A DNA stretch of 64,000 bases from the NCBI GenBank assembly GCA_039621445.1, contig CP154954.1:75466634-75530633 (forward strand), written 5' to 3'. This DNA is from Euglena gracilis (taxonomy: Eukaryota > Euglenida > Euglenophyceae > Euglenales). The notes below the pieces were generated by a model. The model had not been told where the DNA came from. It saw nothing but the letters and a program-made list of their open reading frames with translations, and made no database searches. Below are positions 32,801 through 43,520 of the stretch, in pieces (within the stretch, counting starts at the first letter, position 1; each line of letters begins with the position of its first letter). The position numbers and the translations under genes are program-made.

Positions 32801-35800
32801 GACTCTCAAAAGATCAAAGTTTCTTTCTTCCGGCGTTCTGCGCCGATTTTTTTTGCACTTTTGACAAATTTTTGCCCAAAAAGTTCCAAAATGGAACTTT
32901 TGGCTGTTTTGGGGGGCAAAATTTTTCTGCCCGGCAATTTGTGCCGGGCCGAAAGTTGGACACCCAAACCGTGCCACTGTTTAGGTCTTCTTCTGCTGTC
33001 AGTGCGTTCTCTGCTTTTTGCACTTCCAGCGCATCTTCCCCGTGGCTTTCTTGTAAGGTTGCTACTGTGAGCCATTTGGAAGAGAATGAAATTGTGTTTT
33101 TCACTTTTCTCAAACCGATTCTAACTCACACGGAAAAAGAGGGCGAGTGAAACAACTCTAGAAATTCTGTGTATCTTTCGTACCTTCGTCCCTCCTCCTC
33201 CCGGACCGGAGGGGGGGTCAGACCACCCCACCTGTCCTTGTATCGAAACCTGGGTCCAACCGACATGCAAACAACAAATTTAATTCCGCCCCAAAGAACA
33301 AACTTAATTTCCTGTCCAGTCGCCCCAAAGGGACTTGGCGGTGATGATTTTTTTTTGTTTTTTGGAAGTGCAAAATTGGACGAAAAAGGGTTAAAATAGG
33401 CTGTTTAACGAAAAAATTGACTTATTTTTTATGCAGTTCCCAAATTCAAGCACCCGCTTCAGGATGCCCACAAGGCGGGAGAGGGTCAGCCAGCAACCCT
33501 TTCTCCAGCGCAAATTTTCCAACCTCCCAGCCGAGATTTTTCTCAGGCCGGAGCGGACCCAACCCACCGGGGTCAACCAGCCAGCACAGCCAGCAGCTCC
33601 TAGCCAGGAAGCGGACCCCACCCCCGGCGGGGGTCCGCTGAGATAAAGTTGGGGACAGCCCACCAAAGTCAGCCTGGACCGAAAACCCTTTTTATTGCAA
33701 AGCACCTGAAAAATTTTAACCGAGGTAAAATTGCCAAAATGCTGATTTTGAAGGTTTTTGTTTTCACCTCAAGTTTTTGGGGAAAAGTATCCCGACCCTC
33801 CTGGAATTTTTGGTATTTTTTGTCAGGTCCCAGCTGCCAGCCGGCCGGACCCCTCCCCCCAGACTGCCCACCTCCTGGGTGTTGGTGTCTCCTGGGTGTC
33901 CAGCATTTTCTCCCCAACCAGCAGCTTTTTCTAGCCAGCCCGCGCTTCTCCCTGACAGATCCTCAAGAAAAACCCTGGTGTGAGCACCCTGAGAGGGGGG
34001 GATCACTGAGTGACGCCTTGGTCCATAACCCCCTGGAACCAAACTTTTTTCTTCCCTGGCGCCTTGCACCGGAAATCATAACCCCCCCCCCATGTCCAAC
34101 GACCACCCCACCCCCCTCGGTCGGAGGACATCTTTTCGGAGGGTTGGCCAAATCTTGGTCCCGACGCGAAGCACTGAACCGAAACTTTATTTATTTGCGC
34201 CCCAAATCTGCCAAAAATTGGCCAAAATGCCATTTTTGGCACTTTTTGAGCAAAAAAAAAGTGTCAAAAACTGCCCAAAATTTTCGGCACAAAGCGCTGG
34301 AAGGGAAAAATTTGGCAGTTTTTGGGGGGTGAGGTCCCGTTTTTTTGACCACTTGTCCAGCGACCACCCCCCCTGTGGGAGAACACACTTTTTGTCACAA
34401 CCCTATGTCCAACAACCCCCCCCCCCCCGCTCGAGGGCAGAGGTTACCGGTTGCCGGTTGTTGGACATTGGGGGGTGTAATGATCATCTGTTTTGTCATT
34501 TTTGTTGAAAATGATCACCTCAAATTTTCGGCGATCTGTGAACTCCCCCCTCCTCCATGTTATTTATTACCTTCCTCCTCCCTTGTCCTTGACTTGACAC
34601 GGCTTGCCCCCCCCCCCCCCGTGTCAACCACATTTTCCCCATTCCCAAAATGTCGTTTGGTCTATGGTGTGTGCACATGACATAGTGTGTTCATTACCCC
34701 CCCCCCCCCCCGTGTCGACCACACTTCCCTTTGGCGTGTCAAGGACGGGGGGAGGTAACCCCTCCAAATTTAAGCAACCCGTTTTAAAAATTTGGGTTTC
34801 AGCCGATCCGCTCAAGGGTTTTTGAAATTTTGGGTCCCACCTTGTGTGCTGAAGGGTTGTTTAAATTCGGACCAAACAATCAACATAAAAAAATGTTTCT
34901 CCTTGTTCAAGTACAGTGAGGAGGAGGTGCTTTTTTTCAGAGAGAAAATGCATACAACAACGCTATACTGCCCCCCCCCCAAAAAAAACGGTTCGAACTC
35001 AATCGGTTTGATTATTTTCTGGGCTATTATTGATTGTTGAAGCATTTCTCCGCCTTCACTCTGCCTTTCCCTTCTTTTTACGCCAAGTTCAAGGGTTGCC
35101 TAAGGTTGGGGAGGGGAGGGGAAGGGCAGGGGGGGAAACACAAATGAGTTTTTTTTTGTGTATTTTTCATTTTTTTTCGATTTGGGAAAATTTTGCGTCT
35201 TTTGCATTTTTTTTTGCGTCACGGTTTTTTTTTTTGAGGGTCCATGTTGCGTCCCCCCCCTCCGGAATAGATGGGGGTGTGGGTGGGGCCCGGCCAGCTT
35301 CTCTCCCCACTGAGCCCCTCTGGCATGGATGCCCGGCTGGTGCTGCCCTGCTTCCTGGTGGAGTGGCACCGACGGTCCGGCTGCTGCTGCGCGTCCGCCT
35401 ACGTGGCGGACATGTGCCCAGGGCCGAACGAGTGAACCCGCCGCGTTGTGCAAATGATGTTGTTTTTTTTTCACCCCCCCCCCCGGGAAACTGTTATGCC
35501 TGAGGGCCTGCCAGAGTCCCGCCCGGGAAACTGTCCCGGGTCCCCCGCTAGCCTGTCAGTATAGGAAATTGTCAGGGTTCCCGGTGCCGGCCGACCTGTT
35601 TGGTGACATTTCCTGGGGGGGGGGTAGGTATGGCGAGGTGGACACCTGCCGGCCTGCCCCTGCCCCTGGCTGGGCAGTTCCTGGCGTGATGCGGGAACAG
35701 CTTTTCTGGGGTTTTGCGCAGGGCGGTTTCCAGGACGTCAACGGCTGCCCCCCCCCCCCCCCAAGGAGGTGTGCTTTTCGGCGCCGAAAGCGCCAAAATT

Positions 35801-38800
35801 TTTGAAAAGGGTTCGATTTTTAGCATTTTTGTGGCTTTTTTTGGCCATTTTCGGGGAAAAGAGAGTGGGTCCCCCGGGACCTCCCCCCCCCCAGGGGGGG
35901 CTAGGGGGTGGGTGGGTGGGTGGGTGGGTGGGTGGGGGGACCCCCCTCCCCCCCCAGTCTTTTAAAAAAAACCCAGCCTCGGACTCTGATCCCCTGGGAA
36001 ACTGTCCTCTTCTGGCGTGCTCGCTGGCTTGTCCTCATTGGGATCCCTCTCCCACTTCTGTGCGCCCTGATTTCACCGGTGACAGTTTCCTGAGAGGGTG
36101 TGTGGCTGTGGGCAGGCAGGGGGATTTTTTTTTGGGCACTTTTGGCCTGACCGGGGGGGGGGTTGAGGTCGGTAGTGCTCCAGCACACCCCCTGGCGCCG
36201 AAAGGGGGCCCAAAACGAACCCCCCCCCCCGTGGGGGGTGTGCCTGCAATGGACAGACACCCACCCACAGCACAAGAACCCCCCCCCCCCCCGGGGTTGG
36301 TAAACAGAAGCCTGGTCAAAAGAAGGTCGGGCAGGACCGTCGGCCCTCCCCCCACCAGCCGGAGGCCCCGTGGCCGCCGCCCAACCCACGGCCCTACGAC
36401 CGGCCCGGCGTTGGGCGGCCCAACAACGTCCGCAATTACTACCCCCCGCCCGTCGTGAAGGAGCCCGGCCAGGAGCCCCCTGTTGGCCGAGGAAAGCCGG
36501 TGAGAGTGCAGGCCCAGAGGCATTGCCTCTGTGAGGGGGGGGGTAGGGTGGGTGGTGGCTGGTCTGGGGAGGTGCCACACCCCGGGGGGGGGCGGGGCAC
36601 ATGGCCAACAGCGCCTAACCACCCCCTCAAATAGTCTAGTGGCCCTCTACAAGAGCAGTGTCCAAATGGATGAGCACCCCCCTCTCTGGCAGAGTGCGTG
36701 TCCACAACAAGAGCCCGCTCTCCAATTGGAGGGGGGGTTAGGTACTCGGCCAAGGCACTCCAGCGCTGAAGGCCGGAAGAGCAGAAAAATCCCATTTTGC
36801 CTGCCCAGGCACCCTTGGCACTCCCATCGTGGTGCGTAACCCCCACCCCAAATATAAAGCCCCCCCCAGCTTTATATTTGGACGGGATTTCAAGACCCTC
36901 AGGGGTGGGCTTTATATTTGGGGGGGGGGAATCAAACTCTTTCGGGTGGCCTCTACAACCTTCGGCGACCTTCAATTGTGGCCAAATACCAAATTTATGC
37001 CAAATTTTTGTTGTGTACCTCCTTTTTTTTGCAGAAAGGTGCAATTCTTATTCAAAATGGAGCATCTGCGGTGAAAAAAATGTTGTATCCACCCAAAATT
37101 TTTCTGCTTTTTCCTGAATGACACCAGCGTCTGGCTCCACATCAGGGGGGGGTCTTTGTATTTGGGCGGCAAAACCAACCCCCCTGGGAGGCTTTATATT
37201 TGGTGGGGTTTACAACATGCTTTGGACAAAGGTCACCAGTGGTCGAGGGGGGGGGGGAGGAAATTGATATCAGTTTTCCCACAGTTTCCACAGTTTTCTG
37301 CAATTTTTCTGCAATTTCCACATTTTTTTTTCAGCAATTTCCCCTCATTTTTCCCTTTTCCGCAATTCTTCGACATGAGCTTGAAATGGAAGACGAAATG
37401 AAATCCAGCCATTCTTTGACAAGGGAACCCAGGCATTTTTTTTGTTATTTTGTTGCAAATTTGCCAAAATTTGCCAATTTCACAAGTGTTTGACAAAATT
37501 TGGCAATTTCTTGGCCTGTTTTAAAGGTTTTCTCCCAATTTCTGCCGGGAAATATTTCGACTCAGAAAAATTCTGCCACCTGGACCAGATTATACCTGTG
37601 ACCAAACTTCATCAATTTTTTGTCAATTTCGGATGTTTTTCAGCCAACAATTTCCATATTTCTGAAAACAGGATGTTACCAAACTTACAAAAATCATGTT
37701 TTTGGACTTTTTTGTGTGGAAAAAAGTATGAAGAACAGCTCAAAATACACACCAAGGTTTTTCAAATGACAAAAAACCATGAAATTTTTCTAAATCTCCT
37801 CCAGTGGAAGTGCACACATTCCCAAAATCACAATTTCCACAAATTTTCCACAATTTTCCCGCAATTTTCCCGCAATTTTCCCACAATTCACGCAATTTCC
37901 CCATAATTTCTCCACAATTTTTCCGAAGGCCTCCTATATCAATCCCCTCCCCTGTGGTCGTCCCCACATCCTCTATGAACCAGGACGGACCACTGGGACA
38001 GGATTATTATTTTCTTTTTTTTGTCGCTGGGGAACATTTTGTGGATTGGAGTGCGGCTATACATGCCACAGAACCATAAACATGGGGGTTATACTCCACA
38101 CTCCCGAGGGCAGGGTTGTATGGGAAGCTCTGCAGACATGAGGCAGGTGGCAGGGGGTCCCCCCTAATTTTCGGAAGAGGGGTCCCCCCACCCCCCCTCC
38201 TCCTCTGCGGGGGCAAAAAAATATGTGTATTTTAGGACTCTCTTGGGGCTCAATATGAACTTTTGCCCTCAATGGCGAGAAGTTCCGGCATCCGAAAATT
38301 GGAGGTGGGAGGGGGGTCCCCCCCCCCAGTTTTGGAAGGGGTCCCCCCACCCCCCATACAAGCCTGCCCAAGGTCATCCCCACAGGGATGGGGGTGTGGA
38401 TGGAATGGGGACAACCATCCTGTTTCAAGTGTATTCGCCAGGCAGCCTTTCCGCATTGTGGGAGTTGGGAATTACACATTTCGTGTTAAGGGACCTTTTT
38501 ATCACCAGCCGTCCACGTTTGAAAAATTGGTGCCAGTGACCTCGCACTCTGCCAAGCTATTTGGGGAGCGTTATTTACATCTCCTGCAGAAGTGGACGCT
38601 TTGGAGCTTACTGGAAGCTGGTCTCCTGTTCCCGGAACAAACTGCAGCAATTGGGCAGAGAACGCGAAGGTGAAGCCCGTTCAGAGGCTCTTCTCACTGT
38701 GTGTGGGGTTTCAGAAGTGCTGATTCCGAGGTTGGGTTCAGGGTTCTTCAAAAAGATTAAAATTTTGTTTCAAACTCCCCTTGGAATCTGCATTGTGAGA

Positions 38801-39485
38801 ATTATCAGGCTTGCTCCCACGGCACTGTCAGAAACCCCCCCCTTTTCAGATCTGGCGGCAGACAGTTAGCCTGAACCCACCTGTTGCGAGGCAGGTTGAC
38901 CCCCCATCCTGGTTTGTGCCCCCCCCCCCCGTGCTCTCTGATTTTTTCACAGCGCTAGTTTTCCAGGTCTAATTCACCCGCCGAAGGAATTTCTTCCTTG
39001 CGAACTGCCAAAGCAGGTGTGGAAAGCCAGGGGGCATCCTCGTAAGATATTGCGCTCTGCGGAAGGCCGAATTTTTAGGCGATTCTGACTCCACCCCTAG
39101 GCGGAGTGCCTGCCTGGGCAGACACTCCAAGCCACCTGCATCCGACCCCCGGGGTGGGGGGTAGTACATGGCCAAAAGTGCCTGGGCACCCGGCCACTCC
39201 CACCACGGAAGCCAAGAAAATACCGATTTCGGGCATTTTTTTGGCCCACGACCCCCCACCCCAAACACCCCCCCCCCTAGCCGGTTGTGCCTCAGCCCAG
39301 GCACTCCAGGGCACTCCGAGACCCCTCCCGGGGGTGTGTCCAACTCAGCCTGCTCCGCCCGTGCTACCGAACAAGATGAGAGAACCACTGCCCCCATCTC
39401 GAAGCGGCAGTTGAAGCAGTGCGCCCGCCGGGTGAAGGCGCTGTACAAGGAGGGCGCTCTGAGGCAATCGCGAGGTGGCCGCTGA
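26877..39485 (+). CDS. PARP-like ADP-ribosyltransferase, 8 exons
   Basis: Exons 26877-26982, 28432-28520, 29968-30261, 31646-31695, 32099-32230, 35315-35402, 36359-36499 and 39381-39485 (TGA 39483-39485) total 1005 nt and keep one frame. Domain signs: VFHCTAEKNVPDIVANGLV (the NAD-binding His strand), VVHGSAYGVGIYTSKA (the Gly-Tyr turn), TEYGCNYSFVCAGLIGKHY, then DIHDIVVFSQQ and LVLPCFLVEWH. This is the order found in PARP-fold proteins that transfer ADP-ribose from NAD+. His and Tyr of the H-Y-E triad are present; no Glu sits at the usual place before IVVF, suggesting mono-transfer or loss of activity. Upstream are a WEYLWPDFKFRIQTAF segment and HVFLDPNNTWMKHI; downstream a Pro-rich tail (NNVRNYYPPPVV) and basic KRQLKQCARRVKALYKEG. 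Introns 3 and 4 fit GC-AG, the rest GT-AG. No ATG is seen, so the start lies upstream, perhaps at 19917. Confidence 0.8.
28594..29194. mobile_element. TACC...GGTA element, 601 bp, PARP-gene intron 2
   Basis: The left end TACC, a C-run and TTGTCCAACGACC is mirrored by GGTCGTTGGACAAG, a G-run and GGTGGTA at the right. GGTCAGTAGCGAT repeats lie inside both ends. The interior is A/T-rich with TTTTGGCCATTTTGG repeats. Flanks share at most TTC, so the duplication length is unknown. Confidence 0.75.
29602..29762. mobile_element. Truncated CAGGGTTCGATATAAG element
   Basis: The left end and the following GTAGGGCGTATGGGGTTTAG match the intact copy at 55894-56290. It is followed by GGTCCGGACC blocks separated by CACCTGCCAAGGGG, then stops without the right inverted end. 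It lies in intron 2 of the PARP gene, 206 bp before exon 3. Confidence 0.65.
30540..30592. repeat. (TTTA)n microsatellite
   Basis: ATTTATTTATTT-type repeats in intron 3 of the PARP gene. Confidence 0.8.
31189..31452. mobile_element. MITE with 16-bp inverted ends, 264 bp
   Basis: CAAGGCTGTACGGGAA at the left and TTCCTGTACAGCCTTG at the right form near-perfect inverted ends. The next block, TCGGCCAAACAGCCAGGGTGG, and the GGGTCG...CGACCC interior match the 12638-13245 family. Flanks CGGGGGGT and CCGGGGGC match at 6 of 8 bases in a G-run and are not decisive. It sits in PARP-gene intron 3. Confidence 0.72.
32660..32850. mobile_element. Left part of a CAGGGTTCGATATAAGG element
   Basis: The left end is identical for 17 bases to the intact copy at 55894, then GGGTGTGAGGGG, GGTCCGGACCGACCCC and a CCGGCGTTCTGCGCCG hairpin at 32830-32845. 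A divergent right end of the same family (CCTTGTATCGAAACCTGG) appears at about 33237-33254, but the flanks do not form a duplication. Confidence 0.6.
33255..35314. other. PARP-gene intron 5, 3' two-thirds
   Basis: No coding signal. The intron holds GGTCAGCCAGCA-type and GCGGACCC/GGGTCCGC inverted motifs (33480-33645), a GTCCAACGACC/GGTCGTTGG element group (34085-34470), the TACC...GGTA element at 34568-34757, and T-rich sequence to 35240 before exon 6. Confidence 0.5.
34568..34757. mobile_element. TACC...GGTA element, 190 bp
   Basis: TACCTTCCTCCTCCCTTGTC followed by CTTGACTTGACACGG is mirrored by CGTGTCAAGGACGGGGGGAG then GTA. Inner GTGTCAACCAC and GTGTCGACCAC motifs recur near 58490-58610. 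It has the same terminal style as 28594-29194 and 58025-58441. Confidence 0.65.
35750..35975. mobile_element. CAGGGG/TTAAAAAAAACCC family copy, left end lost
   Basis: It contains GTGCTTTTCGGCGCCGAAAGCGCC (hairpin at 35775-35790), GGCCATTTTCGGGG, a GGGTGGGTGGG array at 35904-35937 and the right end AGTCTTTTAAAAAAAACCC. The order matches the intact 41677 and 45486 elements. It lies in PARP-gene intron 6. Confidence 0.65.
36836..37213. mobile_element. Element with GTAACCCC...CCAAATATAAAG inverted ends
   Basis: GTAACCCCCACCCCAAATAT then AAAGCC at the left is mirrored by GGCTTTATATTTGGTGGGGT then TTAC at the right. Further CTTTATATTTGG copies lie inside in both orientations. A TA at each outer end is compatible with a TA target, but this rests on two bases. 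Related ends occur at 63030-63460. Confidence 0.6.
37246..37954. mobile_element. Candidate element rich in CAATTTTCC repeats
   Basis: GGGGGAGGAAATTGATATCAG at the left pairs with CCTATATCAATCCCCTCCCC at the right. CAATTTTCC/ACAATTTTCC repeats dominate both ends. The flanks read TGGTCGAG and TGGTCGTC, matching at 6 of 8 bases. The right portion is shared with the 13463-13628 element (TTTTTCCGAAGGCCTC). Confidence 0.45.
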
Positions 39486-40700
39486 CCTGCCGTTACCCCC
39501 CCTTCCATCCATCAAGGCAGTCCAATCCCTCTTTTCCTATGTCCTTTCCATTTGCCTTTGGCGATGGATCCCCGCAAATACTGCCAGATGGCAGGCAAAA
39601 AATGCGTTCTGTTCCGCATGTTTGGCAATTATATTCAATCCGCTTGAAACAGCAGTTGCCAGATTTAAAACAGCTCGTGATCTTTCGGTTCACCTTTGTG
39701 CATTCTGTTTGCCCACCTTTCTTCATATCCCCCCATTCAAACAGTTTTCGCCCGGATTTTCATGCTCTTTTCATTCACGGAATGTGACAGGTTATGTGAC
39801 AAGGATCACACCCATTGGCCATTTTCAAGGGAATTTTGCCTGAGTCAGCAGGCACTGGGGGCCAAACCCCCCAGGGGGGGGGGGGCAGCGTGCCTGCTAT
39901 AGGCCCCGCAGATTGGTAAAAAGAGGCCTGGGTTTGGCTTTCTGATCTAAGGAGCGTGTACGGGGAAGAAAAGGGGGGTGTCCCCCCTGGACCGCAGGGG
40001 GTCCGGGGGTGGAGGAGGGTCCCCTCCCTCATGCCAAGCAAGCACCTAAGGCCAGCCAGAGCCGACCAGGGCTGAACAGGAAGCACACCATTGCTGAAGG
40101 TGTGCCCGTCACCCCTCCCCCTAGGTGGTTGACACCAGACCCCTTTCTGTTGGTGGTCTTTTGCTCCGAACCCCCCTCGGGGGTCGGCCAAGAGTGGCTG
40201 AAAGTAGAACCTGACGCCGAAGGTGCTGGATTTTTTTGATTTTTTGGCTATTTCTAGCAGAGTGGCCAAAGTGAACGACCCCCCAAAACGTGACCAAAAG
40301 CAGTCAGAACTGTTAAAAGAAACCAAAAGGACGGCAGAAGAGGTATTTGTGACAAAAAAGAAGCACAACGTACCCAAAAAGCAGCAGAGCAGACATTTGG
40401 TTCCAAAATAAAAAGATGCCAAGAGTGGCCAAAGATGGCAGAAAGTGCCCCAAAAAGCAGAAGAAACAGCCCAAGGAACAAAAAAGTGCCAAAATTTGAC
40501 AAAAAAAATGGCAAAGGCCAAACCCAGCCAAAAACAGCTGAAAAAAAAATTGCCAAAAGTAGGGGCAAAAGCAACCTACGATCTAAAGTGGGTAAAAAAG
40601 TGTCACAAGTAGCCAAAAGCAGCCTTGGCAAATGGCCAATCGAGGGAAAAAATGACCGATAGAGGCTAAAGGTCGCCAAAAATCTTAGACGGCCAAACAT
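39486..40700. other. Intergenic repeats after the PARP gene
   Basis: A divergent element copy ends near TTGGTAAAAAGAGGCCTG (39914-39931). 40085-40280 is related to 16600-16860. 40300-40680 is a degenerate A-rich array of GCCAAAAG/CAAAAAG motifs whose Lys-rich frames are not genes. Confidence 0.5.
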
Positions 40701-40719
40701 GCACTCAAGGGTTTTTTGC

Positions 40720-43520
40720 CGATTTGGGCGCAAGTGCTCGCGAGGGACACGACGTGTCCCTCTGCTTTCATTTTCGGTGTTTGAAACTACGGCCAGCGGT
40801 GTACTGGGTGTGTGTGCCTCGGGGTGTGAACCTCGAGAAATGCGTCCGATTGACAAGTTTTGACACGTGAAAGAGGCCGTCACGGCTCGGGTTTGAAACG
40901 TCGGCCAGCGAAAGCAAAAATTAAAAATTGCTCGTGTCTCGGCCTTGGAACCCCGGCCACCGAAGGCCAGGGGACAGCGGCAGAAGAGAGATCTTCAGTG
41001 GTCGGGTCGGGCGCATGTGCGCCCAAATGTGGACTGCCTGAGAAAAAGCTTTTACGTCCCAAAACGGCCGGTTTCGGTGTCTCCGCACCCGTGCAAGACG
41101 TGGGGTGTATTGTGCAAGGTGCCGCTGGGTTGGAGACTTGGGAGTTGCCGGTGCCACGGGGCACAGTGTGTGGATGGTCGGGGAGGCCATTTGGACATGC
41201 ATCAGGTAGTGGGGCTGGTGTTGTGGTGCTGCGTTGGGCAACGCTGTGTGTGTGCTGGCGGGAGGAGATGCTGGACCCTGCCGTGGTACAGACCCCGTCA
41301 CCTGCTGACGGGCGCATCTACGCACGGTTGGTACGAGACACGAGGACACCCCCCAACCGATGGTTTGACGTGGGGTCAGCGGAGTGTGCGCCTCCGGCCG
41401 ATCCACGCGCGCAAATGCGCCCGTTTAAACTCAACAAGCGCGCGCATCTGCGCGCGAACTGGGGGCCATAGCCGCAAGAGAGCGTGTGGTCTCCGGCCCT
41501 GTGAGCATGGCCAGGATGGGGCGATGGTTGCGGTGCTTTGTGGGAAGGGGGTGCAAGTCGTCCCGCAGCGTCTCCAGGCCTTGATGCTGAACGGCAGTGG
41601 AAACGCTGGTTACATGAGGCGTCCGCAGGCTCGCGCCTGTGGACGCGAGGGAGTTGGGTTTAGGAAGTGATGGGTGCAGGGGATTTTTTTTAAGTTTGGA
41701 CCCCTGGGGGGGAGGGGGGGGGTAGGGTGGGTGGTTCCGCCGGACCCCCTCCCCCCCCGGGAGGGGTCCCCCCGGAGGGGGGTGGGATATACTTTTCGGC
41801 GCCGCAGCGCGCCGAAAAAATGCTATTTTTAGCACTTTTCGTGATTTTTCGGCCAATTTTTGTGGGTTCCCCGGGACCCCCCCCCGGGGGGGGGCCCCCA
41901 GGGGGGTGGGTGGGTGGGGGGGACCCCCCCGGTCTTAAAAAAAACCCCTGGATGGGTGTGCCCCCATTTAGCTTGCTGGTGCGAAGGGCTCGGGCGGGAG
42001 AACCTTCAGATGGCATGGCTGTTTGCACTGGGCAGAGGGTTTGCTGTCGCCAGGAAACAGAGGAGGAGAAGGCAGCACCTCCGGTCTTTGAAGGAAACGA
42101 AAGTTGACGTCTGGAAGGGGTACCCCGGGGCTTATATCCGGAGGCGGTATATTGTTTGCTCTGCAGGACCGTGCGCACCTGCACCCGACCCTGAGCAACT
42201 GGGGAACGACATTTTGCCACTGTGAGGGAAGTTTACAGGCTCGTCTGTAAAACCCTGCTGCGGCCCCTCCTCGCCAATCTTCAGCGCGTTTCCACGCAGA
42301 GGTCTGCAGCGCCTCATGTATTAGAGGTGGGCCGCCTCCGAGGTGCGCCTGCGTGCGAACACAGCTGCGTCCGTGTGCAGCGGCCCTTAGTGAGTCCTCG
42401 TTTTTTGAATTTGGGTTCAGGATGCCCTCTTTTTTGGCAAGTCTGATTTTGATTTGTGTTCATGTTGCGTGCAATCCGGAAACCAGGTCTGTAGAGGGGG
42501 GCATTTCAGGGATCTCAAAGTCAGACCCGCTGACTGCGGCACCAGTTGTCAGCCATCGCAATAAATCAGGGCGTTTTGGGTGCGTTTCAGAACCAAGAGT
42601 GCGGGACGTTTTCACTGTGCAGCTCAATAAGGTTTAACCCCCTCGTTCAGCACGTTTTCGGACATGTAATTCTTTCTTCAGAGATCCCAAATTGGGCGCA
42701 CATGCGCGCGACCCCGGCCACCGAAGACCCCTCTCCCTTGGCCAGTGTCAAGGTCTCAGCCGCCCGGTGCTGTGCCTGGGGAAAGTGGCAGCTTCCCTGC
42801 GCAGGGGCATCAAAATAGGGGCTGCACAGACTAAAAGCTGGGGGTGACTAACGCGCGCACATGCGCACGACATTTGTGCTGGGCTTCACATCTCTGCCCG
42901 AGTTTTTATTGAAGGCCTCAGTGTCCCTCTTCCACCTCTCAATCCGCGCGCAAGTGCGAAGTGTGTACGTCCGCAGGCGCAGGTGCGCGCGTTTCGTTGG
43001 AGGGCGTTGTTCCCTCTGGTTCGTTGATTCGGGGTCTCCAAAAGGGAGGCGGAGGTCTCGAGTTCCTGTCACCTGGTGTGTGTTCCGCAGTTTTTCGGCG
43101 GCCGACTTGTTGTTCTGAAGCCACTGGGAGGTCAGTGGTAAAAACTGCATGTCACCCTTTCGGACTCCCACGACAGAGGAAGGGGGAGGAAGGGACCAAG
43201 AGGGCGAAGCACAAGAAGATGGTGAGGTACACGCACAAACACACCAGAACAGAACAGCCGGCAAGGAAAGCAGGACCTCACCATCTCGCAGTGCGGAGCC
43301 CGAATGGTCGGTTCTCTCAGTGTCGCTGCCAGGGCTGGGGCCTTCAGTGCCGAGGCACACGTCTCACCGGAGGGGTCGGATCCGGCGCAGTTGCGCTCGA
43401 ACTTGCCGTAAAAACGGGCGCAAATGCGCGCAATTGGGGGTCAAAAACGGGCGCAACTGCGCCCGAGAAGGGGGGGTGTCCATACGTGCGCAGGTGCGCA
43501 CAATCCTGTTGTGTGGTGTG
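40720..43520. other. Locus with clustered GCGCANNTGCGC palindromes
   Basis: Ten exact copies of GCGCA-NN-TGCGC occur at 41011, 41409, 41442, 42696, 42855, 42977, 43385, 43418, 43451 and 43488, with near-matches at 40728, 42173 and 42948. The central dinucleotide varies (TG, AA, TC, CA, CA, GG, GT, AA, AC, GG). A second motif, CGGCCA(G/C)CG, recurs at about 40791, 40901, 40955 and 42714, twice preceded by TTTGAAAC. The region is G/C-rich with long open frames on both strands but no recognisable protein. The MITE at 41677-41950 interrupts it. Confidence 0.8.
41677..41950. mobile_element. hAT-like MITE, 274 bp, TSD GATGGGTG
   Basis: The left end CAGGGGATTTTTTTTAAG is mirrored by CTTAAAAAAAACCCCTG. 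The exact 8-bp direct repeat GATGGGTG flanks it at 41669-41676 and 41951-41958. The interior holds GGGTAGGGTGGGTGG, the hairpin TTTTCGGCGCCGCAGCGCGC at the centre, GGCCAATTTTTGTGGG and CCCGGG/CCCCCC blocks. It carries no coding sequence. The 45486-45741 element is the same family in opposite orientation. Confidence 0.95.

Noticed and set aside
40255-40660. Lys-rich frame
   Set aside because: It derives from a degenerate GCCAAAAG/CAAAAAG repeat that continues out of frame on both sides.
40860-41670. Two overlapping + strand frames of 203 and 241 residues, and a minus-strand frame of 161
   Set aside because: No domain motif, no consistent codon bias and overlapping openness on both strands. 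The palindrome cluster explains the G/C-rich, stop-poor composition.
41011-43499. True NRF1 sites
   Set aside because: The NRF1 consensus has abutting half-sites (GCGCATGCGC); here two extra bases separate them in every copy, so the match is only a resemblance.
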